Shown one piece after another: positions 15,126 through 23,953 of a stretch of 64,000 bases of DNA (position 1 is its first letter; each line of letters opens with the position of its first letter). The notes under the pieces were generated by a model. The model searched no databases and was not told the origin of the DNA. It saw only the letters and a list, made by a program, of their open reading frames with translations. The stretch is from NCBI RefSeq assembly GCF_900101675.1, contig NZ_FNKG01000001.1, forward strand, positions 310,001 through 374,000. Direction: 5' to 3'. Origin of the DNA: Curtobacterium sp. UNCCL20. Its GTDB lineage: Bacteria; Actinomycetota; Actinomycetes; Actinomycetales; Microbacteriaceae. Both the position numbers and the translations under genes were made by a program.

Positions 15126-18100
15126 ATGACGGACGTCTTCGAGCGCTTCTCCCCCGCCACCACCGAGTGGTTCCGTGGCGCGTTCGACTCGCCGACGGCG
15201 GCACAGGCAGGTGCGTGGGACGCGATCTCGACCGGGCAGCACGCACTCGTGATCGCCCCGACCGGGTCCGGCAAGACGCTCGCCTCGTTCCTCTGGTCGA
15301 TCGACCGGCTCATCAGCGCCGGGGATCGTCCGCCCGCCAAGCAGCGCACACGGGTGCTCTACGTCTCGCCGCTCAAGGCGCTCGGCGTGGACGTCGAGCG
15401 GAACCTCCGCAGCCCGCTCGTCGGCATCACCCAGACGGCGCGGCGCCTCGGCCTCGAACCGCCCGAGGTCACGGTCGGGGTGCGGAGCGGCGACACTCCG
15501 TCGTCCGACCGGCAGCGCCTGCTCCGCCAGCCGCCGGACATCCTCATCACGACGCCCGAGTCGCTCTACCTGATGCTCACGTCGCAGGCCCGCGAAACCC
15601 TGGTGAACGTCGACACCGTGATCGTCGACGAGGTGCACGCGGTCGCCTCCACCAAGCGCGGTGCCCACCTCGCCGTGTCGCTCGAACGCCTCGACGACCT
15701 GCTCGACGAGCCGGTCCAGCGGATCGGGCTGTCCGCGACGGTGCGACCGGCGGAAGAGGTCGCACGGTTCCTCGGCGGCCGGGCGCCCGTCACCATCATC
15801 GCGCCGCCGGCCCAGAAGACCTTCGACCTGCGCGTGGTCGTTCCCGTCGACGACATGGCCGAGCTCGGCGCACCCCCGGTCGGGGCCGACGCGTCCGATG
15901 CGCCCTCGAACGGGTCGATCTGGCCGCACGTCGAGGAACGCGTGGTCGACCTCGTCGAGGAACACCGCTCGACCATCGTGTTCGCGAACTCCCGGCGCCT
16001 GGCCGAACGGTTGACGGCACGGCTCAACGAGATCCACGAAGAGCGGGTCCTCGCCGCCGCCGGAGACGGCGTGCTCGTGCCCGCCGGCGTCTCCCCGGCT
16101 GACGACGGTCTGCCCGCCGCACGGGGGCAGTCCCCGGCGCGGGCCTCGGCACACGCGCCCGTCGCCCAGCCGAATCGCCCTCCGGCCCAGATGATCGGCG
16201 GGGCCGGGCAGACGGGCGGTGGCGGTTCCGACGCCGCGGTGCCCGTGCTCGCGCGCGCCCACCACGGCTCGGTGTCGAAGGACCAGCGGGCGATCATCGA
16301 GGACGACCTGAAGTCCGGGCGGCTGCGGTGCGTCGTCGCGACGAGCTCGCTCGAACTCGGCATCGACATGGGCGAGGTCGACCTCGTCGTCCAGGTCGAG
16401 GCCCCTCCGTCGGTCGCGAGCGGCCTCCAGCGCGTCGGCCGTGCCGGACACCAGGTCGGCGAGATCTCCCGTGGCGTCCTGTTCCCGAAGCACCGGGCCG
16501 ACCTGGTGAACAGCGCCGTCACGGTCGAGCGGATGGTGTCCGGGCAGATCGAGGCGATCTCGGTCCCCGCCAACCCGCTCGACGTCCTCGCGCAGCACAC
16601 CGTCGCCGCGGGGGCGATCGACACCGTCGACGTCGAGCACTGGTTCGAGCTCGTCCGGCGCAGCGCCCCGTTCAGCGGCCTGCCCCGATCGGCGTTCGAG
16701 GCGACGCTCGACCTCGTCACCGGGCGGTACCCGAGCGACGAGTTCGCCGAGCTCCGGCCGCGCCTGGTCTGGGACCGCGTGCACGGCACCCTCACCGGCC
16801 GGCCCGGGGCGCAGCGGCTCGCGGTGACCAGCGGCGGGACCATCCCGGACCGCGGCATGTTCGGCGTGTTCATGGTCGGCGAGAAGGCCTCCCGCGTCGG
16901 CGAGCTCGACGAGGAGATGGTCTACGAGTCCCGCGTCGGCGACGTCTTCGCGCTCGGCGCCACGAGCTGGCGGATCGAGGAGATCACGCACGACCGGGTG
17001 CTCGTGAGCCCGGCGTTCGGGCAGCCCGGTCGGGTGCCGTTCTGGAAGGGCGACGGCATCGGCCGCCCTGCGGAGCTCGGCCGCGCCACCGGGGCGTTCG
17101 TGCGCGAGGTCGAGGGCGCCTCCGACGAGGACGCCCGCGCACGTGTCTCCGCCGGCGGGCTCGACGAGCGTGCGGTGACGAACCTCCTGACCTTCCTCCG
17201 CGACCAGCGCGCCGCGACGGGACACGTGCCGAACGACACGACCCTCGTCGTCGAGCGCTTCCGCGACGAACTCGGCGACTGGCGGCTCATCCTGCACTCG
17301 CCGTACGGCATGCAGGTGCACGCGCCGTGGGCACTGGCGGTCGCCGCCAGGCTGCGGGAGCGCCACGGGATCGACGGCGACGCCATGGCCGCCGACGACG
17401 GCATCGTGGTGCGCATCCCCGAGACCGACGCCGAGCCGCCCGGTGCCGACCTGTTCGTGTTCGAGCGGGACGACCTCGAGGCACTGGTCACCGACGAGGT
17501 CGGGGCGTCGGCACTGTTCGCCGCCCGGTTCCGCGAGTGTGCGGCGCGGGCACTCCTGCTGCCCCGGCGGAACCCCGGACAGCGGTCACCGCTCTGGCAG
17601 CAGCGGCAGCGTGCGTCGCAGCTGCTCGAGGTCGCGCAGAAGTACCCCTCGTTCCCGATCGTGCTCGAGACCGTCCGCGAAGTGCTGCAGGACGTGTACG
17701 ACGTGCCGTCCCTGCTCGGCATCGCGGACGACATCGCGGGCCGGCGCATCCGGCTCGTCGAGACAGAGACCGAGCAGCCCTCCCCCTTCGCCAGGTCGCT
17801 GCTCTTCGGGTACGTCGCCGCCTTCATGTACGAGGGCGACACCCCGCTCGCCGAACGGCGGGCAGCGGCGCTCTCACTGGACTCGACCCTGCTCGGCGAG
17901 CTGCTCGGTCGGGCCGAGCTCCGCGAACTGCTCGACCCCGCGGTCATCGCAGGCGTCGAGCGCGACCTGCAGCGACTGTCGCCCGACCGGCGCGCCCGTG
18001 ACGCCGAGGGGCTGGTGGACGTCCTCCGCCTCGTCGGTGCCCTCGACCTCGACGAGGCGGTCGATCGCAGTTGGTCGGCCGACACCGACGACCGTGCCGA

Positions 18101-19844
18101 GGCCCGCGAGACCCTCCAGGGCATCCTCACCACGCTCGAACGCGACCGCCGTGTGCTGTCGTTCTCGCACGCTGGCGCGACCCGGTGGGCCGTGATCGAG
18201 GACGCCTCGCGCCTCCGCGATGCCCTCGGGGTCCCACTGCCGATCGGGGTGCCGACCGCGTTCGTCGAGCCCGTCGCCGATCCGCTCGGTGACCTGGTCG
18301 GCCGGTACGCCCGGTCGCACGGACCGTTCTCCGCCCAGGACGCCGCCGCACGCCTGGGCCTCGGGATCGCCGTCGTCCAGGACACCCTGCGTCGGCTCGT
18401 CGCCGACCGACGCGTGGTGGAGGGCGAGTTCCGGCCCGACCGCCAGGGTGCGGAGTGGTGCGACGCCGAGGTGCTCCGCCGGATCCGGACGAAGTCGCTC
18501 GCGGCGCTCCGGCACGAGGTCGAGCCGGTGTCCCCGGACACCCTCGCCCGCTTCCTGCCCGCGTGGCAGCACGTCCACACGACGGGCAGCCGCGGTGGCC
18601 TCAGGGGTGTCGACGGCGTGCTGCAGGTCATCGACCAGCTCGCCGGGGTAGCACTGCCCGCCAGCGCGTGGGAGACCCTCGTGCTGCCGGCCCGTGTCAC
18701 CGACTACGCACCGAGCATGCTCGACGAGCTCACCGCCACCGGCGAGGTCCTCTGGTCCGGCGGCGGGACCCTGCCCGGCAACGACGGATGGGTGCGCCTG
18801 CACCTCGCCGACACAGCGGCGACCACGCTCGCCGAGCCCGCGGGCGACGACACGACCGAGCTCCAGCGCGACGTGCTCACCGCCCTGGCCGGTGGCGGCG
18901 CGTACTTCTTCCGGCAGCTCGGGCAGGCCGTGGGCAGCACGGACGACCAGGCGCTCACGACGGCGCTGTGGGACCTCGTCTGGGCCGGGCAGATCACCAA
19001 CGACACCTTCGCGCCGCTCCGGGCGATGCTCGGTGGCAAGGCGAAGAGCACCAGCGCTCCCCGCGCCCGCGCCTACCGGGGCCGACGACGCCCGACCATG
19101 CCGACGCAGTCCGGCCCGCCGTCCGTCGGCGGGCGGTGGTCGATCCTGCCCCTCGCCGAGTCCGACGCGACCCTGCGGGCCGCCGCGACCGCCGAGCAGC
19201 TGCTCGAGCGGTACGGCGTCGTCACCCGCGGCGCGGTGCAGGTCGAAGGGGTCCGGGGCGGGTTCGCCGGCGTCTACCGCGTGCTCTCCCGCTTCGAGGA
19301 GTCCGGGCGTGCACGACGCGGGTACTTCGTCGAGGGGCTCGGCGCCGCGCAGTTCGCCACCGGCCCCACGGTCGACCGACTCCGGACGTACGCGCGTGAC
19401 CTCGACGAGGACGAGCGCGCGGACCCGGACCGGAAGCGCGAGGCCTTGACGCTCGCAGCGACCGACCCGGCCAACCCGTACGGGGCCTCGTTGCCGTGGC
19501 CGACCGGAGACGCCGCCGACGACCCCGAAGCGTCAGAGGAGAGCCCGAAGACCACCGGTCGTGGCCACCGCCCCGGACGGAAGGGCGGTGCCCTGGTGAC
19601 GACGGTCGACGGCAGGCTCGCGGTGTACGTCGAACGCGGCGGGAAGTCCGTCCTCACCTTCACCGACGACCCGGCCGACCTCGGGGCCGCCGCAGTGTCG
19701 ATCGCCGCGACCGTCCGGAGCGGCCTCCGCAAGCTGGCCGTCGAGCGGGTGGACGGCGACTTCGTCCTCGAGACGCCGCTCGCGGCGGCGCTGCGTGACG
19801 CAGGCTTCACCGCCACCCCGCAGGGACTGCGGTTGCGTGCCTGA
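15126..19844 (+). CDS. lhr: Lhr-type ATP-dependent helicase
   Basis: A 1572-residue superfamily 2 helicase, the full-length Lhr architecture. Two RecA domains carry APTGSGKT (Walker A), VDEVHAV (DEVH box), LSATVR and QRVGRAGHQ (motif VI). A winged helix and Lhr core follow, and a long C-terminal extension carries further HTH-like modules. Lhr tracks on single-stranded DNA 3'-5' and unwinds RNA-DNA hybrids in characterised homologues. An extra low-complexity Ala/Pro/Gly linker of ~65 residues interrupts RecA2 (nucleotides ~16050-16255). ATG at 15126 chosen; 15114 is an alternative. The nei-like gene follows, suggesting a DNA-repair unit. Confidence 0.94.
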   Translation: MTDVFERFSPATTEWFRGAFDSPTAAQAGAWDAISTGQHALVIAPTGSGKTLASFLWSIDRLISAGDRPPAKQRTRVLYVSPLKALGVDVERNLRSPLVGITQTARRLGLEPPEVTVGVRSGDTPSSDRQRLLRQPPDILITTPESLYLMLTSQARETLVNVDTVIVDEVHAVASTKRGAHLAVSLERLDDLLDEPVQRIGLSATVRPAEEVARFLGGRAPVTIIAPPAQKTFDLRVVVPVDDMAELGAPPVGADASDAPSNGSIWPHVEERVVDLVEEHRSTIVFANSRRLAERLTARLNEIHEERVLAAAGDGVLVPAGVSPADDGLPAARGQSPARASAHAPVAQPNRPPAQMIGGAGQTGGGGSDAAVPVLARAHHGSVSKDQRAIIEDDLKSGRLRCVVATSSLELGIDMGEVDLVVQVEAPPSVASGLQRVGRAGHQVGEISRGVLFPKHRADLVNSAVTVERMVSGQIEAISVPANPLDVLAQHTVAAGAIDTVDVEHWFELVRRSAPFSGLPRSAFEATLDLVTGRYPSDEFAELRPRLVWDRVHGTLTGRPGAQRLAVTSGGTIPDRGMFGVFMVGEKASRVGELDEEMVYESRVGDVFALGATSWRIEEITHDRVLVSPAFGQPGRVPFWKGDGIGRPAELGRATGAFVREVEGASDEDARARVSAGGLDERAVTNLLTFLRDQRAATGHVPNDTTLVVERFRDELGDWRLILHSPYGMQVHAPWALAVAARLRERHGIDGDAMAADDGIVVRIPETDAEPPGADLFVFERDDLEALVTDEVGASALFAARFRECAARALLLPRRNPGQRSPLWQQRQRASQLLEVAQKYPSFPIVLETVREVLQDVYDVPSLLGIADDIAGRRIRLVETETEQPSPFARSLLFGYVAAFMYEGDTPLAERRAAALSLDSTLLGELLGRAELRELLDPAVIAGVERDLQRLSPDRRARDAEGLVDVLRLVGALDLDEAVDRSWSADTDDRAEARETLQGILTTLERDRRVLSFSHAGATRWAVIEDASRLRDALGVPLPIGVPTAFVEPVADPLGDLVGRYARSHGPFSAQDAAARLGLGIAVVQDTLRRLVADRRVVEGEFRPDRQGAEWCDAEVLRRIRTKSLAALRHEVEPVSPDTLARFLPAWQHVHTTGSRGGLRGVDGVLQVIDQLAGVALPASAWETLVLPARVTDYAPSMLDELTATGEVLWSGGGTLPGNDGWVRLHLADTAATTLAEPAGDDTTELQRDVLTALAGGGAYFFRQLGQAVGSTDDQALTTALWDLVWAGQITNDTFAPLRAMLGGKAKSTSAPRARAYRGRRRPTMPTQSGPPSVGGRWSILPLAESDATLRAAATAEQLLERYGVVTRGAVQVEGVRGGFAGVYRVLSRFEESGRARRGYFVEGLGAAQFATGPTVDRLRTYARDLDEDERADPDRKREALTLAATDPANPYGASLPWPTGDAADDPEASEESPKTTGRGHRPGRKGGALVTTVDGRLAVYVERGGKSVLTFTDDPADLGAAAVSIAATVRSGLRKLAVERVDGDFVLETPLAAALRDAGFTATPQGLRLRA

Positions 19845-19851
19845 GTCGACC

Positions 19852-19865
19852 CGCGCCTCCAGGCC
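19852..19865 (-). repeat. Dispersed 14-mer copy (intergenic)
   Basis: Exact CGCGCCTCCAGGCC between the lhr stop and the nei-like start. Confidence 0.85.
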
Positions 19866-19894
19866 CGTCCACGACGATGCGCCGGAGGTGACCC

Positions 19895-20674
19895 GTGCCT
19901 GAGGGCGACACCGTCTTCCGGGCTGCACGCCGACTGCACACCGCGCTCGCGGGGAAGGTCCTCACCCGCAGCGACTTCCGGGTACCCGCGTTCGCGACCG
20001 TCGACCTCGTCGGCCGCACCGTCGACGAGGTGCTCCCCCGGGGCAAGCACCTACTGCACCGGATCGGCGACGTGACCGTGCACTCCCACCTCAAGATGGA
20101 GGGGCGCTGGGACGTCTACGCTCCGGGCGACCGCTGGCGGCGACCCGCGCACCAGGCGCGGGCGATCCTCGACGCCGACGGGGTGTCGACCGTCGGCTTC
20201 GCGCTCGGCGTGCTCGAGGTCGTGCCCCGCGACGAGGAGTCCGAGATCGTCGGGTACCTGGGTCCGGACCTGCTCGGACCCGACTGGGACGCCGACCTGG
20301 CGCTGGCGAACCTGCTCCGCGATCCCGCTCGGCCGATCGGGCTGGCGCTCCTCGACCAGCGGGTGCTCGCCGGGCTCGGGAACGTCTACCGCAACGAGCT
20401 CTGCTTCCTGCGCGGCGTCCTGCCGACGCGGCCGGTCGGCGAGGTGCACGACCCCGCACGGGTGATCGCGCTGGCGAGCCGGCTCGTCCTGGCGAACCGC
20501 GACCGGAGCGCCCGGGTGACCACCGGGGTGGACCGGCCGGGGCGCCGCTTCTGGGTCTACGGGCGCGCCGGGAAGCCGTGCCTGCGGTGCGGCACCCCGA
20601 TCCGGTACGGCGAACTCGGCGAATCGGAACTCACCCTGCGCGACACCTCCTGGTGCCCGCGGTGTCAGACCTGA
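19895..20674 (+). CDS. nei: Formamidopyrimidine-DNA glycosylase family, Nei-type
   Basis: A 259-residue base-excision repair enzyme. The N-terminal MPEGDT gives the catalytic Pro2 and Glu3. The PRGKHLL Lys contacts DNA. The helix-two-turn-helix is around LALLDQRVLAGLGNVYRNE. A C-terminal zinc finger (CLRCGTPI and CPRCQT) completes the fold. It excises oxidised bases and nicks by beta/delta elimination. MPEGDT with Thr marks the Nei2 branch rather than MutM. The GTG start follows GGAGG by 7 bases. It trails lhr by 50 bases. Confidence 0.93.
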   Translation: MPEGDTVFRAARRLHTALAGKVLTRSDFRVPAFATVDLVGRTVDEVLPRGKHLLHRIGDVTVHSHLKMEGRWDVYAPGDRWRRPAHQARAILDADGVSTVGFALGVLEVVPRDEESEIVGYLGPDLLGPDWDADLALANLLRDPARPIGLALLDQRVLAGLGNVYRNELCFLRGVLPTRPVGEVHDPARVIALASRLVLANRDRSARVTTGVDRPGRRFWVYGRAGKPCLRCGTPIRYGELGESELTLRDTSWCPRCQT

Positions 20675-20683
20675 GGCAGCGCG

Positions 20684-21181
20684 TCAGCGGTCGGACGCGT
20701 CGATGACGCAGCTCTCGACCTGTTCCGCCGCCTTCGATCCCGCGTCGAAGGAGCTCGGCGCTGGCGAGGCCGAGGTGGACTCGTCCGCGATCGAGTCCTT
20801 CGCCGGCTGGTTCACGGCGTAGAGGGGGCCGTCGAAGTCGTCCGACTTCGGATCCGCCGTGGTCGCCCAGATCGTCACGTCATCGTCGTTCGGGTCGTTG
20901 CTGTCCTCCGGCACGATCGTCGCGCCGAGGTACCAGCCGCCGTCGCCCTTCTGGGTGTTCGCGTACTCCGTCGTGTCGTGACCGCCCACGGCCTTGTCGA
21001 TCGCGTCGACCACGGCGCTCGAGGCGAGGTCGCACTGTGCGGACTGCGACTTCTCCTCCGAGCCGGGCACCTTGCCGACGGGGTCGATGTTCTGGGCACC
21101 GCCCGGGTCGCAGGCGGTGAGCAGCAGGGCGATGGTGGCGGCGCCGAGCAGCGCCGTGGCGGTCTTCGCTCGCGTGGACAT
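20684..21181 (-). CDS. Small lipoprotein, unknown function
   Basis: A 165-residue predicted lipoprotein: MSTRAKTATALLGAATIALL then the lipobox LTAC. The mature part is acidic, with a conserved-looking YANTQKGDGGWYLGATI core, and has only two Cys after the lipid Cys (CDLASSAVV and SCVIDASD), which may form a disulfide. No family recognised. It probably stands outside the membrane as a binding or sensory protein. Convergent with nei; no operon partner downstream. Confidence 0.75.
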   Translation of the reverse strand: MSTRAKTATALLGAATIALLLTACDPGGAQNIDPVGKVPGSEEKSQSAQCDLASSAVVDAIDKAVGGHDTTEYANTQKGDGGWYLGATIVPEDSNDPNDDDVTIWATTADPKSDDFDGPLYAVNQPAKDSIADESTSASPAPSSFDAGSKAAEQVESCVIDASDR

Positions 21182-21253
21182 GGCCGGGACGGTAGGCGGC
21201 GCCCGGTGGACGGCGTCTCAGACGATCCGCGGCGCGCGGGCCCCGCGCCCGCG

Positions 21254-22288
21254 TCAGCCCGCGGAGCGGGCGGCAACCGGGCGACGGCGGAGCGAGGCGT
21301 CGAGCACCGCCGGCGGGTTGTACTGCTGGTCGAGGCGCCCCACGTCCGTGCCGGGCGGGACGATCGCGTCGATGCGGTCGAGCACCTCGTCCGACAGCGC
21401 GACGTCGACGCCCTCGAGCAGGTCGTCGAGCTGCTCCATCGAGCGCGGTCCGATGAGGGCACTCGTGACGCCGGGGTGGGCGATCGCGAACGCCATCGCG
21501 AGGTGGGTCATCCGGATGCCGGTGTCCTCCGACAGGGCGACGACCTGCTCGACGGCGTCGATCCGGCGCTCGTCCTGGTTGTGCGCGAACATGCCGACGC
21601 GGGCGAGGTCGCTGTCCCGGCCCTTCCGGAACCGTCCGGTGAGCATGCCGCCGGCGAGTGGGCTCCACACGAGTGCGCCCATGCCGTAGCGCTGCACGAC
21701 CGGCAGGACCTCGCGTTCGATGCCGCGGTTGAGGATCGAGTACGTCGGCTGCTCGGAGCGGAAGCGCTCGAGCCCGCGGCGCTCGGACGTCCACTGCGCC
21801 TCGACCTGCATCGAGGCCGGGAAGTCCGAGCTCCCGATCGCCCGGACCTTGCCGCTCCGGATCAGGTCGGTCAGGGCGGAGAGCGTCTCCTCGAGGTCGA
21901 CGCTGTCGTCCGGACGGTGTGCCTGGTACAGGTCGATGTGGTCGGTCTGCAGTCGGCGGAGCGAGTCCTCGACCGCGGTCGTGATCCAGCGGCGGGAGTT
22001 GCCGCGGCGGTTCGGGTCGTCACCCATCGGGCCGTTGAACTTCGTCGCGATGACCACGTCGTCACGGCGGCCCTTGAGCGCCTTGCCGACGAGCGACTCC
22101 GACCCACCCTGCGAGTAGCGGTCGGCCGTGTCGATGATGTTGATGCCCGCGTCGAGCGCGCGGTGGACGATGCGGATCGAGTCCTGCTCGTCACCGTTGC
22201 CGATGCGACCGTCGGTGCCGAGCATCATGGCGCCGAGCGCGAAGGGGCTGACCTGGATGCCGGTCCGGCCGAGGGTGCGGTACTGCAT
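21254..22288 (-). CDS. Aldo/keto reductase
   Basis: A 344-residue NADPH-dependent aldo/keto reductase of the YdhF/Tas-like kind. It starts MQYRTLGRTGIQVSPFALG and has the catalytic Asp/Tyr in NIIDTADRYSQGGSE, the Lys in VIATKFNG, the IDLYQAHRPDD strand and the NADPH-binding ALIGPRSMEQLDDLL near the end. AGGAGG precedes the ATG. It is divergent from a TetR-family gene, and the shared region holds a dyad (22367-22383), so the regulator probably represses this reductase until a toxic carbonyl or electrophile appears. Confidence 0.92.
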   Translation of the reverse strand: MQYRTLGRTGIQVSPFALGAMMLGTDGRIGNGDEQDSIRIVHRALDAGINIIDTADRYSQGGSESLVGKALKGRRDDVVIATKFNGPMGDDPNRRGNSRRWITTAVEDSLRRLQTDHIDLYQAHRPDDSVDLEETLSALTDLIRSGKVRAIGSSDFPASMQVEAQWTSERRGLERFRSEQPTYSILNRGIEREVLPVVQRYGMGALVWSPLAGGMLTGRFRKGRDSDLARVGMFAHNQDERRIDAVEQVVALSEDTGIRMTHLAMAFAIAHPGVTSALIGPRSMEQLDDLLEGVDVALSDEVLDRIDAIVPPGTDVGRLDQQYNPPAVLDASLRRRPVAARSAG

Positions 22289-22349
22289 GGCGGTTCCTCC
22301 TGTCGATGGCGTCCTCGGCTCCGGTGCCGTATCGTGAACCGAAGCGGAA

Positions 22350-22388
22350 CGCCCTTCCGGAACTATACGGAACAGCTTTCCGTTTCCG
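22350..22388. promoter_or_regulatory. Candidate TetR operator between reductase and regulator
   Basis: ACGGAA-N5-TTCCGT (22367-22383) is a clean 17-bp dyad; an overlapping TTCCG...CGGAA pairing starts at 22355. CTATAC (22363-22368) resembles a -10 element, so a bound protein would block it. Assignment to the adjacent TetR protein is inference from position. Confidence 0.55.
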
Positions 22389-22424
22389 CAAGACCGATGT
22401 CCCGAACGACCCCAGGAGGAACCC

Positions 22425-22970
22425 GTGCGCGCCGATGCCCGCCGCAACGCCGACGCCCTGACCGACGCCGCGAAGGCGGTCTTCGCGACGGACGGCGTCG
22501 ACGTGCCCGCCAAGGTCATCGCGGACCGCGCCGGAGTGGGCGTCGGGACGCTCTACCGACACTTCCCACAGCGCTCGGACCTGGTCGTCGCGGTGTTCCG
22601 GAACGCGGTCGACGCCTGCGCTGCCGCCGCCGACGAACTCGTGAGCGCCCACGCTCCGGACGAGGCACTCGCCCGCTGGTTGCAGCGGTTCACCGAGTTC
22701 ATCGCGACGAAGCGGGGACTCGCGGCAGCACTCCACTCGGGCGACCCCGCGTTCGGAGCACTCCCCGCGTACTTCACCGAGCAACTCGGCGGCGCGCTCG
22801 ACGGCCTGCTCGACACCGCGGCGGCCGCAGGGACGATCCGGCCCGACGTCGACGCCGAGCAGCTGCTGCTCGCGGTCGCGAACCTCTGCCACGGCGCCCC
22901 GACGGCGGAGCAGAGTCAGCTCATGGTCGGGTTGCTCGTGGACGGCCTCCGCTACCGCGCGACGGCCTGA
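22425..22970 (+). CDS. TetR-family transcriptional repressor
   Basis: A 181-residue regulator. The N-terminal HTH is complete: ALTDAAKAVFATDGVDV, IADRAGVGVGTLYRHFPQRSDLV. An all-helical ligand domain follows, with the SBP-like region typical of regulators that open TLYRHFP. The GTG start has AGGAGG 5 bases upstream. Divergent from the aldo/keto reductase, its likely target. Its last 19 bases overlap the 3' end of the convergent argP-like gene (stop at 22952). Confidence 0.9.
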   Translation: MRADARRNADALTDAAKAVFATDGVDVPAKVIADRAGVGVGTLYRHFPQRSDLVVAVFRNAVDACAAAADELVSAHAPDEALARWLQRFTEFIATKRGLAAALHSGDPAFGALPAYFTEQLGGALDGLLDTAAAAGTIRPDVDAEQLLLAVANLCHGAPTAEQSQLMVGLLVDGLRYRATA

Positions 22971-23884
22971 CCCGGACGCCCCGCCGGGTGCAGCCGGTCG
23001 GCCGCGACGGTGCGGACGGCGTCGGTCACCCGCTCGAGGAGCGGTGACGCCAGGTTCCATCGCTGCCACCACAGGGCGACGTCGGCCCGGCGGCCGGGCG
23101 TCAGCTCGACGAGTTCGCCACGGTCGAGGGCATCGAGGCACTGGGCCTCGGGCAGCATCCCCCACCCGAAGCCGAGCGACACCGCCCGCGCGAAGTCCGC
23201 CGAGGTGGGGACGAAGTGCCGCGGTCCGGACGGTGCGTGCCCGAGCACCCGACGGAGGTAGCCCTGCTGCAGGTCGTCGGCGCGGTCGTAGTCGACGAGC
23301 GCGACCCGGTCGAGTCGGCCGAGCATCCGGCGCTCGGAGTCGATGCCGGCCAGGTACCGCTCGACGAAGGCCGGTGACGCCACCGCCCGGTACCGGTCGA
23401 TGCCGAGCGGGACCGAGGAGCACCCCTGCACCGGCTCCGACTCAGCCGTGACCGCCGCCATCACCGTGCCGGCGCGGAGGAGCTCGGCCGTGCGGTCCTG
23501 GTCCTCGCGGTGCAGGTCGAACACCACCTCGGTGTCCGTGCGGACCAGGGCGAGGGCGTCGAGGAACCAGGTGCCGAGGGAGTCGGCGTTGACCGCGAGC
23601 GGGATCGACGGGACGACCGAGTCGCCGCCGCCGAGCGCCCGGGAGGTCTCCTCGTCGAGGAGCTGTGCCTGCCGCGCGTGCCGGAGCACCACCTCGCCGT
23701 CGGACGTCGCACGGACCGGCGTCGTCCGTTGGAGCAGCACCCGACCGACCTGCTGCTCCATCGACTTGATCCGTTGGGAGACCGCTGACGGGGTGATCGA
23801 CAGTGCACGGGCTGCGGCGTCGAGCGTCCCGTGGTCGACCGCCGCGAGCAGGGTCTCGAGGTGTTCGCGCTGGAACCGGGGCAT
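22952..23884 (-). CDS. LysR-family regulator, ArgP/LysG type
   Basis: A 310-residue LysR regulator. The HTH is at residues ~5-60 (LETLLAAVDHGTLDAAARAL, SITPSAVSQRIKSMEQQVGR), followed by the effector domain. The subfamily signature ALSITPSAVSQRIK and the divergent lysE-like exporter identify it as ArgP/LysG. These activate amino-acid export when Lys or Arg accumulates. The start at 23884 is only 69 bases from the exporter start. It overlaps the TetR gene's 3' end by 19 bases in convergent orientation. Confidence 0.9.
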   Translation of the reverse strand: MPRFQREHLETLLAAVDHGTLDAAARALSITPSAVSQRIKSMEQQVGRVLLQRTTPVRATSDGEVVLRHARQAQLLDEETSRALGGGDSVVPSIPLAVNADSLGTWFLDALALVRTDTEVVFDLHREDQDRTAELLRAGTVMAAVTAESEPVQGCSSVPLGIDRYRAVASPAFVERYLAGIDSERRMLGRLDRVALVDYDRADDLQQGYLRRVLGHAPSGPRHFVPTSADFARAVSLGFGWGMLPEAQCLDALDRGELVELTPGRRADVALWWQRWNLASPLLERVTDAVRTVAADRLHPAGRPGQAVAR

Positions 23885-23930
23885 GCAGCTGAGCTTACGC
23901 AGCATCAGGAACGTGAGCTGTACTGCATGA
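23882..23930. promoter_or_regulatory. argP-lysE divergent control region
   Basis: CATGCAG at 23882-23888 and CTGCATG at 23924-23930 form a long-spaced inverted repeat that includes the argP-like start codon. TACGGT (23942-23947), 6 bases before the lysE GTG, is the likely -10 of a leaderless message. LysR proteins bind such spaced sites; the assignment is inferred. Confidence 0.4.
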
Positions 23931-23953
23931 CCGCGCGGCCCTACGGTCGAACC

